A stretch of 64,000 nucleotides of DNA from Cryomorphaceae bacterium (lineage in GTDB: Bacteria; Bacteroidota; Bacteroidia; Flavobacteriales_D; Sanyastnellaceae): contig WGNM01000023.1 of the NCBI GenBank assembly GCA_016124575.1, positions 1 through 64,000 on the forward strand, in the 5' to 3' direction. The position numbers and the translations under genes are program-made. Below, piece by piece: positions 1 through 8,700 of the stretch; position 1 is the stretch's first letter, and every line of letters starts with the position of its first letter. Under the pieces are notes generated by a model. It was not told where the DNA came from. It saw nothing but the letters and a program-made list of their open reading frames with translations, and searched no databases.

Positions 1-2400
1 GTCGCTGTGACTGATGTGCCTGCTGTTATCACCGTAGAATGCTCTGATGATGTACCTTCATACGATGTAATATTTACCGACAACTGCGATGACCTTCTTG
101 AGCCATCTGCTATTTCTAGCATCGGTATCGATGGTTGCACACAAATCATCAGCCGCTCATGGAGCGCTACCGATGATTGTGGTAATGTTGGTACTATTAG
201 CCAAGTGGTTTATATTGTCGATACACAAGCGCCTGTTTTCACAAATCATCCTGAAAACATTGTGATTACTTGTTTGGATGAAGTTCCAGACGCTCCGGCT
301 GTATCGGCTGAAGACGCTTGTTCAGACTTCGAAATAACTTTCGTTGAAACCATTTCTGATGGTGAATGTCCTGTTGTTATAACACGGACATGGACCGCCA
401 TTGATGAATGTGGAAACGAAGACAGTATCGAGCAAACTGTAACTGTTATTGATAACGAGGCGCCAGTTTTCGATCCTTTCACATACCTTATCCCTGTTTC
501 TTGCGAAATGGTTGATGAGGTTACTGTAACTGCAACCGATAACTGCAGCGATGTCGAAATTACCTTCACAGAGTATCACCTTTCAGGTGGATGTTATGGC
601 TACTCTCTCCGCACTTGGATCGCAACCGATGCATGCGGTAACGTAACTACTGCTGAGCAATTGATTCAAATAACTGACTGGATTGCTCCTGTAATCAGCG
701 GTGTTGGAGAAGACATAGTAGTAGAATGCGACAACGTTCCTTCGGTTCCTGAAGTAGTTGCTACCGACAACTGCAGCGAAGCTACTCTGGAATTCAACGA
801 AGAGATCATCCCTGGTGATTGTCCGGGATACTACACCATAATATGGACATGGACATCTGTTGACTTCTGCGATAATGTTGCTACTGAACAACAAATTATT
901 GAAGTAGTAGACACCACTGGTCCTGTATTTACCTACGTAGCAGCGAGTGCAACAATTGAATGTGGAATGGATGTTCCTGAAAGTGGCGCCGAAGCAACAG
1001 ATGCTTGCAGCACTGCTTCTGTTTCAATGGTTGAAACTACTGAAGCTGGTGATTGTCCGCAAGAATCTACAATTACCCGCACCTACACGGCTACCGACCT
1101 ATGTGGAAACACAACGGTTGCGACGCAAGTAATCGAAATTGTAGACTCTACAGCACCTGTATTCACATTCGTTCCTGAAAACATGACCATCGAGTGTGAT
1201 GTCACTGTCCCAGTTACATCTGCTACTGCTGAAGACAACTGTGGCGTTGTGGTGATTTCACAAAACGATATTATTTTTGAAACCAATTGCGATCAAGAAT
1301 ATTCAATCGTTCGGGTATTCACCGCTACCGATGAATGTGGCAACAGCGATACAGCGCAGCAAGTAATAACTATTGTCGATACAACTGCTCCAATTTTGTC
1401 TGGAACACCTAGCGAAATATTGGTGCTTAATTGTGACGATACAATTCCAGCACCTGCTGAAGTTACTGTTTCAGACAATTGCGACCAAGCAGTAGAAATC
1501 GTCTACACTGAAACCTACGGTGGCGACATTCCTGCAGAAGGCAGCTCTGCCGATTGTTTGGCTCTAACTCCTGCTGGTTATGCCAATGGAGAAGTTTGCA
1601 CAGGCGCACAACCATGGAGTGTTGTTTTGTTTGGGTTTGAAGGTGTGAACAACACATACTACTCAACCGTTGAAGCCAACTGGGTAGAATATCCTGACGG
1701 CACTGCGACACTAACTGGAAGCGTTGTGAGCTTACTCAATCCGAACGAAGGATGGAATATTTCTGTAGCCTTCGAAAACGGTATGGATTGGACAGGTTGG
1801 TCGAACCAAGCTTTCTCAACTGGATACAAAGATGACTGCGGACTATCAGGCGATAACCACCTCGATTGGATGTACTACATCATGACCGCTGGTGCACAAC
1901 TTACAGGTTGGGGTGATCTTGCAGGTGCAACTTTAGACCTTCACCATGCCCCTTCAAACTACTTCTACGGTTATCAAGTTGGTGTTGCAGCAAACAACGT
2001 GAACGAGAACTACGGAAGCGGCGGCTGGTTTACCTATACAGGAAATCACAACGGACAAAACATCACTGGTAGCGGAGATTTCGCTTTTGACCATGACTGC
2101 TGTCCGCGCTACACCCTCACCCGCACATGGTCAGCTGCTGACTGCGCTGGAAACGCTGTTTCGTTCTCTCAAACTATCTCCTTTGATAGCTCAGTTCCTC
2201 CAACACCAATTGCTGGTGTAGATGAATCTTGTCCGGAAGACTTCAGTGGAAATGGAGTGATAGGAGCAGAAGACATGCTTATGATTCTAAGCGAATTGGG
2301 TTGTTCGAACAACTGCGGATGCGACTTGAATGGTGATGGCTATGTAAACTCAGGCGACTTGATAGGTTTCCTTTCAGCACTGGGTTCATTCTGCTATTGA
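1..2400 (+). CDS. HYR-repeat surface adhesin, 3' part (start outside window)
   Basis: The frame is open from the first base, so the gene begins upstream and only its last ~799 codons are seen. The protein is a string of about seven HYR/Ig-like repeats of ~77 residues, each starting near D-x-x-AP-V and carrying TxxDxCGN and paired cysteines (repeat starts near nt 220, 452, 679, 913, 1146 and 1381). The last repeat is split: a ~190-residue Gly/Trp/Tyr-rich domain of unknown function (about nt 1514-2095) sits inside it, after which the repeat resumes with CCPRYTLTRTWSAADC. The C-terminus (nt ~2230-2397) is a four-cysteine, two-loop dockerin-like Ca-binding unit (DFSGNGVIGAED and DLNGDGYVNSGD), not a normal T9SS sorting domain. 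HYR proteins of Bacteroidota are usually giant surface adhesins exported by T9SS; the role here is inferred from that. A terminator follows at once. Confidence 0.85.
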   Translation, partial: VAVTDVPAVITVECSDDVPSYDVIFTDNCDDLLEPSAISSIGIDGCTQIISRSWSATDDCGNVGTISQVVYIVDTQAPVFTNHPENIVITCLDEVPDAPAVSAEDACSDFEITFVETISDGECPVVITRTWTAIDECGNEDSIEQTVTVIDNEAPVFDPFTYLIPVSCEMVDEVTVTATDNCSDVEITFTEYHLSGGCYGYSLRTWIATDACGNVTTAEQLIQITDWIAPVISGVGEDIVVECDNVPSVPEVVATDNCSEATLEFNEEIIPGDCPGYYTIIWTWTSVDFCDNVATEQQIIEVVDTTGPVFTYVAASATIECGMDVPESGAEATDACSTASVSMVETTEAGDCPQESTITRTYTATDLCGNTTVATQVIEIVDSTAPVFTFVPENMTIECDVTVPVTSATAEDNCGVVVISQNDIIFETNCDQEYSIVRVFTATDECGNSDTAQQVITIVDTTAPILSGTPSEILVLNCDDTIPAPAEVTVSDNCDQAVEIVYTETYGGDIPAEGSSADCLALTPAGYANGEVCTGAQPWSVVLFGFEGVNNTYYSTVEANWVEYPDGTATLTGSVVSLLNPNEGWNISVAFENGMDWTGWSNQAFSTGYKDDCGLSGDNHLDWMYYIMTAGAQLTGWGDLAGATLDLHHAPSNYFYGYQVGVAANNVNENYGSGGWFTYTGNHNGQNITGSGDFAFDHDCCPRYTLTRTWSAADCAGNAVSFSQTISFDSSVPPTPIAGVDESCPEDFSGNGVIGAEDMLMILSELGCSNNCGCDLNGDGYVNSGDLIGFLSALGSFCY

Positions 2401-2426
2401 TTTTTCGAAGAATAACATGCTAAAAA

Positions 2427-2454
2427 AGCCCACCGCATTGGTGGGCTTTTTTTT
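2427..2454 (+). terminator. intrinsic terminator of the HYR adhesin gene
   Basis: An 8-bp perfect stem AGCCCACC/GGTGGGCT with a 5-base loop is followed by eight T residues, 26 bases after the adhesin stop codon. Confidence 0.9.
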
Positions 2455-2535
2455 AAACTCATTTTTATAAAAGAGGAAACATTCAACTAGTCGTTAAACG
2501 GTACCGGCGACTTCAAAATCCGTAACCCATTGCCT

Positions 2536-3003
2536 TTACTTTAGCACCTCATCTACCACCAATCCTATTTCCATTGCAAAATTGAGGGGGTCTTGGGCCA
2601 TTGCATGACCAATTCGAAAGGTATAAATACCCTCTTCCGAAAACGAATGATTCTTTAGCACCTGGTGTTCGCTATCCCAAATATCGAAGCCAGCATCACC
2701 AATATAATCTCCGTTTTCTTGTCTGACGACAAGCTCACATATCTGTGAAGACGTCTCACCACTTGGCGAGACAATTACCATGTTCACCATAGCCGATCGA
2801 AATGGAAATCCGTTTGCAAAACGAAAGGCGATAGAAACATTGTATTCCTTTTCTGTTTCAAGTGGAACCTGAAACGTTTTTACATCAGACTTCAGCCACT
2901 CTATTTCAGGAGAGAGCGCTTGATTGTCTGAAAACACCCTTCCATCCGGCGTGCAAGCCGAAATGCTGAATAACAGCATCGCAACAACTGATAACTTTTT
3001 CAT
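2536..3003 (-). CDS. gldH: gliding motility lipoprotein GldH-like
   Basis: A 155-residue lipoprotein. The chosen start (ATG at 3003) gives a short signal peptide ending in the lipobox ISAC with the lipidated Cys at residue 17; an in-frame extension upstream would run into aspS and hide the signal peptide. The body resembles GldH of Flavobacterium: an RVF segment after the Cys, an EKEYNVSIAFRFANGFPF strand region, a VSPSG motif and a final 'G-Y-F-R-I-G-H-A' beta sheet. GldH belongs to the gliding/T9SS gene set of Bacteroidota and is needed for gliding in F. johnsoniae; its precise role is unknown. It lies downstream of aspS but a terminator separates the two, so it probably has its own promoter. 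The family call rests on recalled similarity, not a search. Confidence 0.7.
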   Translation of the reverse strand: MKKLSVVAMLLFSISACTPDGRVFSDNQALSPEIEWLKSDVKTFQVPLETEKEYNVSIAFRFANGFPFRSAMVNMVIVSPSGETSSQICELVVRQENGDYIGDAGFDIWDSEHQVLKNHSFSEEGIYTFRIGHAMAQDPLNFAMEIGLVVDEVLK

Positions 3004-3057
3004 GATAATGCAGGTTTGACTAAGAGAACGGGAAAATGAAGTCAATGATATACGATC

Positions 3058-3085
3058 AAAAAAAAAGGCCTGCAAATGCAGACCT
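3058..3085 (-). terminator. intrinsic terminator of aspS
   Basis: Read on the minus strand, AAGGTCTGC pairs with GCAGGCCTT (one G-U pair) around a 4-base loop and is followed by a run of eight T. It sits between the aspS stop (3104) and the gldH start (3003). Confidence 0.85.
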
Positions 3086-3103
3086 TCTATCATTTTCTTT
3101 TCG

Positions 3104-4858
3104 CTATTCTGCGGGAGCTGTTGAATGTAAAAACAGCTCATCCATTTGTGCTTGATCAATCACAGATGGAGCATCAATCATCACATCTCTACCGCTATTA
3201 TTTTTTGGGAATGCGATAAAATCACGGATGCTATCACTGCCGCCAAACAACGAACACAATCTATCGAAACCCAGTGCCAATCCGCCGTGAGGAGGTGCCC
3301 CGTATTCGAAAGCGTTCATCAAAAAGCCGAATTGAGCGAGGGCTTGTTCTTTGGTGAATCCTAACAAGTCAAACATACGCGATTGCACCCCACGATCGTG
3401 AATTCGAATCGATCCACCTCCAATCTCAACACCGTTGATTACCATGTCGTATGCGTTGGCATTCACATTTCCAGGGTCTGTCTCAAGCATATCCAATTGT
3501 TCAGGCTTTGGCGATGTGAACGGGTGGTGCATGGCATGGTAACGCTGCGTATCCTCATCCCATTCCAAAAGTGGAAAATCAAGTACCCATAGCGGTTTGA
3601 ATACTTTCGGGTCGCGCAAGCCCAACGCAGCACCAAGGTACAAACGCAGCTCATTCATTTGTTTGCGTGTAGCATCCAAATCACCACTTAATACAAAAAT
3701 CAGATCTCCTGGCTTCGCTCCACAATGGTCGGCCCATGTTTTCAAATCTTCTTCGCTATAAAATTTGTCGACGCTCGATTTGAAGGTGCCATCCGCGTTT
3801 ACGCGACAATACACCAATCCTTTTGCGCCAATTTGCGGACGCTTCACCCATTCAGTGAGCTCATCGAGCTGCTTGCGTGTGTACTCAGAGCAACCTTCAG
3901 CCACGATGCCGATCACCGTTTCCGCACTGTCAAAGACATTAAATCCTTTGTTTTTCGTAACATCGTTCATGTAGCAGAACTCCATACCAAAGCGGACATC
4001 TGGTTTGTCGCAACCGTAACGTTCCATCGCTTCAGAATACAACATACGTGGAAATGCACCCGGGTCGAATCCTTTTACCTCGTTGAAAAGGTGGCGCACA
4101 AGTCCTTCAAACGTGTTCAAGATATCTTCTTGCTCCACAAAAGCCATTTCACAATCGATCTGCGTGAACTCCGGCTGGCGGTCAGCCCGCAAGTCTTCAT
4201 CGCGGAAGCATTTCACAATTTGATAATATCTATCGTATCCCGACACCATCAACAACTGCTTGAATGTCTGCGGCGATTGCGGCAAAGCATAAAACTGGCC
4301 GGGATTCATACGGCTAGGCACCACAAAATCACGTGCCCCTTCAGGGGTCGACTTGATGAGATATGGCGTTTCCACCTCCATGAAGCCCACCGTATCGAGA
4401 TAATTGCGTGTCTCGATAGAAAGGCGGTGGCGCAACATCAAATTGTTACGAAGTGGTGAACGACGCAGGTCCAAATAGCGATATTTCATGCGTAAATCAT
4501 CACCTCCATCGGTATCATCTTCGATGGTAAACGGTGGTGTTTTACTCGCATTTAATAGTTCAAGTGATGTTACTTCAATCTCAATCTCACCTGTCGCAAT
4601 CTGCATGTTTTTTGAGCTGCGTTCAATCACCTTTCCATGCACTTTAATTACGAACTCACGTCCGAACTTCCGCGCCTGCTCACACAAAGCAGCGTTTGAT
4701 TCCATGTTGAAGGCAAGCTGAGTTATGCCGTATCTGTCGCGTAAATCAATGAAGGTCATACCTCCAAGATCACGAGATCGTTGAACCCATCCCGACAAAA
4801 TAACTTCTTGACCAATGTGCGATGTGCGTAATTCTCCGCAAGTATGTGAGCGATGCAT
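3104..4858 (-). CDS. aspS: aspartyl-tRNA synthetase
   Basis: Charges tRNA-Asp with aspartate in the cytoplasm. The 584-residue protein has the normal bacterial AspRS layout: an N-terminal OB-fold anticodon-binding domain ([10 protein letters not shown]..., with [20 protein letters not shown]), class II motif 2 ([18 protein letters not shown]), a GAD insertion in the middle and class II motif 3 near the end ([10 protein letters not shown]). Length and motifs are those of the bacterial family, and nothing is missing. The ATG start at 4858 begins exactly at the conserved N-terminus. A TATCTTTG promoter element lies 20 bp upstream and a terminator follows the gene, so it is probably transcribed alone. 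Confidence 0.98.
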   Translation of the reverse strand: MHRSHTCGELRTSHIGQEVILSGWVQRSRDLGGMTFIDLRDRYGITQLAFNMESNAALCEQARKFGREFVIKVHGKVIERSSKNMQIATGEIEIEVTSLELLNASKTPPFTIEDDTDGGDDLRMKYRYLDLRRSPLRNNLMLRHRLSIETRNYLDTVGFMEVETPYLIKSTPEGARDFVVPSRMNPGQFYALPQSPQTFKQLLMVSGYDRYYQIVKCFRDEDLRADRQPEFTQIDCEMAFVEQEDILNTFEGLVRHLFNEVKGFDPGAFPRMLYSEAMERYGCDKPDVRFGMEFCYMNDVTKNKGFNVFDSAETVIGIVAEGCSEYTRKQLDELTEWVKRPQIGAKGLVYCRVNADGTFKSSVDKFYSEEDLKTWADHCGAKPGDLIFVLSGDLDATRKQMNELRLYLGAALGLRDPKVFKPLWVLDFPLLEWDEDTQRYHAMHHPFTSPKPEQLDMLETDPGNVNANAYDMVINGVEIGGGSIRIHDRGVQSRMFDLLGFTKEQALAQFGFLMNAFEYGAPPHGGLALGFDRLCSLFGGSDSIRDFIAFPKNNSGRDVMIDAPSVIDQAQMDELFLHSTAPAE

Positions 4859-4877
4859 AGTGTGCTTTTTAGGTCGG

Positions 4878-4885
4878 CAAAGATA
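4878..4885 (-). promoter_or_regulatory. Bacteroidota -7 box for aspS
   Basis: TATCTTTG on the minus strand matches the Bacteroidota -7 consensus TAnnTTTG and lies 20 bp upstream of the aspS ATG. No good TTG partner was found at the usual distance. Confidence 0.55.
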
Positions 4886-4942
4886 CGAAATTGACCGCGG
4901 GAATGCATGTAGAATTAAACGATTCAGATGTATCTTTAACCG

Positions 4943-5695
4943 ATGATTCGAACTTTGCGAGTCGTATACCGACTAATCATATTTCCGACTGCCACCATTG
5001 GCACCGTGCTCTTAACGATTGTATACAAGCTATTTCGCGTAAACGAGAAGCGGCTTTCGCACGTTATCCTCTCATGGGCGCGCAACATGCGTTTCCTGAT
5101 GAACGTAAAAGTCGATGTCGAAGGAAACGTTCCCGACATGGCAGCGGTAATTGTTTCGAACCATCGCTCGTATCTCGATGTCATCATGATTCCGTGCAAC
5201 AACACCTTCGCATTTGTAGCGAAAGCATCGGTGAAAAAATGGCCGTTGATTGGACAAGGAGCCACAAACGTGTCGACAATTTGGGTTGATCGCGACGACC
5301 CAGATAGCCGGAAAAATACCCGATTGGCAATAATGGACCGGTTGAAAGACGGAAAAAGTATCATCATTTTTCCAGAGGGGACAACCAACGTCGGTCCCGA
5401 AGTTCTACCTTTCAAACCGGGCATGTTTCACGCCGCTGCTGGCAAAAACATCCCCGTTATCCCCGTAGCCTTAGAGTACCAAAAACCCGGCATGGCATGG
5501 GTGGGAGACGATACCTTTCTGGCACACTTCTTCAGAGAGTTTCACACCAAGACGATTCGTGTAAAGGTGAAATTTGGAACCGCCATGACCAGTGATGACG
5601 GCGAAGAATTGCGAAACAAGGCCCACGAATGGATAACACGAGAAACCGCTCGTATGCGGACAGAATGGGACGACGAACGAGAAGCAAAAAACTGA
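4943..5695 (+). CDS. plsC: 1-acyl-sn-glycerol-3-phosphate acyltransferase (PlsC family)
   Basis: Transfers an acyl chain to the 2-position of lysophosphatidic acid, giving phosphatidic acid for membrane phospholipids; acts at the inner membrane. The 250-residue protein has an N-terminal hydrophobic segment ([20 protein letters not shown]), the catalytic HX4D box HRSYLD (H74, D79), and the acyltransferase motif FPEGTTN. Length is typical of the family. It is divergent from aspS, with 84 bp between the two starts, where TATCTTTA resembles a -7 box. The PlsC family also includes close relatives acting on other acyl acceptors (ornithine lipid OlsA type), which sequence alone cannot exclude. Confidence 0.9.
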   Translation: MIRTLRVVYRLIIFPTATIGTVLLTIVYKLFRVNEKRLSHVILSWARNMRFLMNVKVDVEGNVPDMAAVIVSNHRSYLDVIMIPCNNTFAFVAKASVKKWPLIGQGATNVSTIWVDRDDPDSRKNTRLAIMDRLKDGKSIIIFPEGTTNVGPEVLPFKPGMFHAAAGKNIPVIPVALEYQKPGMAWVGDDTFLAHFFREFHTKTIRVKVKFGTAMTSDDGEELRNKAHEWITRETARMRTEWDDEREAKN

Positions 5696-5767
5696 TATCC
5701 ACATCACAACACTCATATTTCGTATCTTACATAAAACGTTGCACCCGATTAATTTGCAAATTCGTAC

Positions 5768-8700
5768 ATGCGGCTATTTTTGCTATTTGTCGTCACACTT
5801 TTCACCCTCCAATCTCAAGCGCAATTCGCCAACGATTGGGTCGACTATTCGCGTCAATATTGGAAGTTCCAAATAGCGCAATCTGGCATTTACAAAGTCA
5901 CTTATTCACAGCTTCTTCAAGCTGGTTTCCCTGTTAACACCGTTAATCCATCCGACATTCGTTTCTATGCTCGTGGTCAAGAAGTTGATGTTCGTGCGCA
6001 CGTCACGGATGACGGAAGCTTTGATGTCGGTGATTATTTCGAAATCTACGCGTTGAAAAACGACGGTTGGTTAGATGCTCAAATCTATACCGATCCTACA
6101 AAGCAGGCTAATGCTGCATACAGCCTCTTCAACGATACCGCACAGTATTTCATCACGTTCACTCCAAATTCGCAAGGTGCTCGCACCCAGGTATATACCA
6201 CAAGCACAGACCTTGCTCAACTGTCACCTTCGCCCTACGTAAACTTTACACTGCGAGAAAATTATAACGCTGAATATCAACTTGGAAAACAAGATGTAAA
6301 TGGCATTTCGTTGCCGTGGTATGAAGAGGGTGAAGGGTGGTCAGATACCCGTTTTCCGAAAGGGCAAACACGGACAAAAAACATCAGCACAGCGAGTGCC
6401 TACACGCAACCTGGCGCCCCAAATGCGCTGATAGAAGCCACCTCCATGGGCGCATCGCTGGCACCAGGGTCATTCAATCACCACCTGCAAGTAGGATACG
6501 GATCTCCTTTTCAAGTCATGGTAGACACCATTTTCTATGGCTATCAGCTGAATAAGTTGAGCTTTGAAATTCCTACCTCACAGCTTTCAAGCACTACCAG
6601 TATTTCGCACAGGTCGGTAGACGATATCGGCGCATTGACAGATTTCAATGCCATAGCGTCGATTCAAATCACATACCCTCGACTGCCCACTTTCGCAGGA
6701 TCTGGAATAGCCTCATTTAAAATACCAAATTTCAACAGCACTGCTGAGGGCAGGTTAGATCTTTCAGGAATCAACGTAAGCAATCCTAGACTTTTTGTCG
6801 GAAAAACAGATCTCATCTATGAAATCCCTCTGGTGCCAAATGGAAATGCCTACAGTGCAATTTTGCCTTTTGCCGGCAGCAACGACCTCGAAGTCGTACT
6901 GACCTCCGACGCATCCATCATTGAAATCCAAAACATCAAACCAGTAACCCAAACTGGGTATTTTACAAACTACGCAGCGAACCCCGTTGATAGCGCATTT
7001 TTGATGATCACGCACCACAAGTTAATGGCGGCGGCGCAAGCTTATGCTTTTCATCGCGAATCACAAGGACTTAGTGTTGTTTTAACCGATATCGATGAGC
7101 TGTACATGCAATACGGATATGGTATTGCGAAGCATCCATTAGCGATTCGAAATTTTTGCAGACACCTTATTCAAACATGGCCCTCTGCACCGTCGCACCT
7201 CTTCATCGTTGGTAAGTCGATTCACGAAATGAAAATCAGCAACACTGTTGGCGCACGCGACAATATTGAGCACTACGAATCGAACCTTGTTCCAAGTTGG
7301 GGATATCCAACAAGCGACATTGTCTTCACTTCCGGGTTGGGGACAAGTTTATACGAGCCAGCAATACCAACAGGCAGATTGGCTGCGAATAATGAGCAAC
7401 AGCTTCAAGACTACCTTGTGAAGGTTGTTCAATTCGAAAACCAACCCCCTGCGGCATGGAAAAAGCGCGTGTTGCACTTCGGTGGTGGCGGAAATGCATT
7501 TGAACAAGGCCTGTTTTCAGGTTATTTAGACAACTATCAGCAGATTGTTCAAGACACTTGTTTCGGCGGCGACGTTTACAGCTTCTACAAAACCACCACC
7601 GAACCCATTCAACTCAACATGGGATCGCAGATAAGTGAATTGATAAATGGCGGCGTGAGTTTGATGACCTTTTTTGGCCATGCTTCATCGACAGGTTTCG
7701 ACATAAACATCGATTCTCCAGCCGATTACAACAACGAGGGAAAATATCCACTGTTGATCGGAAACAGCTGCTATACGGGAAACATACACCTGCAAACCAC
7801 CAACAGCGCAAGTGAAGTTTTCGTGCTTGCTCCCAATGCAGGCACCATCGGATTTATTGCAAAACCCGATCTTGGTGCACCCACATATTTGAATATTTGG
7901 ACCGAAAATTTCTACCGGCAAATATTTCAGCAAAGCTATGGCGCGTCTATCGGACAATGCATGCAACGCGCTGTGCAGGCCTTTCAGACACCCAATCAAA
8001 CATTATTCAATACGAACACCATACTGACATTCTCGCTGCATGGCGACCCTGCTTTGGTGCTGAATTCAGCGCCATTGCCAGATTATAGTATTGAAATAGA
8101 TGAAGTATTATTTAGCCCAGAAAACGTAACCAACGAACTTGAAACTTTCGATGTACAGGTAGTGGTAAACAACATCGGGAAAGCCACAAACACCCCTTTT
8201 AGTGTAGAACTTATCCGCCATTTACCAAATGGAATAGACACGTCGTTGGTTCAACAAGTAAACGCCATTTATTTCAGAGACACAATCACTTTTACACTTC
8301 CCATCGACCCCATCAACGGCATTGGGTTGAACCTTTTTGATGTCTATGTCGACTACCCTTCACAACTTGTCGATGAACTCAATGATATCAGCAACAACAT
8401 TGTTTCTGGCAAAGAACTACTCATTACAAGTGGCAACCTCATTCCGGTTTACCCTTACAACTTTGCGATTGAGCCGAACAACAGCATCGTTTTAAAGGCA
8501 AATACAGGCAATCCGTTTGCAGTAGAAAGTGCATATCAGATGCAGTTAGATACCGTCGACACCTTCGATAGTCCGTTTCTTCAAACCTTCCAAACAACCC
8601 AAATCGGAGGAGTAATTGAATGGCCAATCACAATGTCACTAGAAAACAACGTGGTTTATTTCTGGCGTGCCGCTGCAGTTGCTACCATTGGACAGGAAAC

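Noticed and set aside
1-1500. DNA tandem repeat in the HYR region
   Set aside because: Repetition is at protein level (Ig-like repeats); DNA units have diverged and are explained by the coding sequence.
7-2400. GTG at base 7 as the start of the HYR adhesin
   Set aside because: The frame is open to base 1 and the first repeat is cut; the gene clearly begins upstream of the window.
2536-3159. Longer form of the GldH-like protein starting at 3159
   Set aside because: It would overlap aspS and its terminator and bury the lipoprotein signal; the start at 3003 is far better.
3725-4459. 244-codon open frame on the plus strand
   Set aside because: It lies wholly inside aspS, antisense to it, and shows no domain; a shadow frame produced by aspS codon use.
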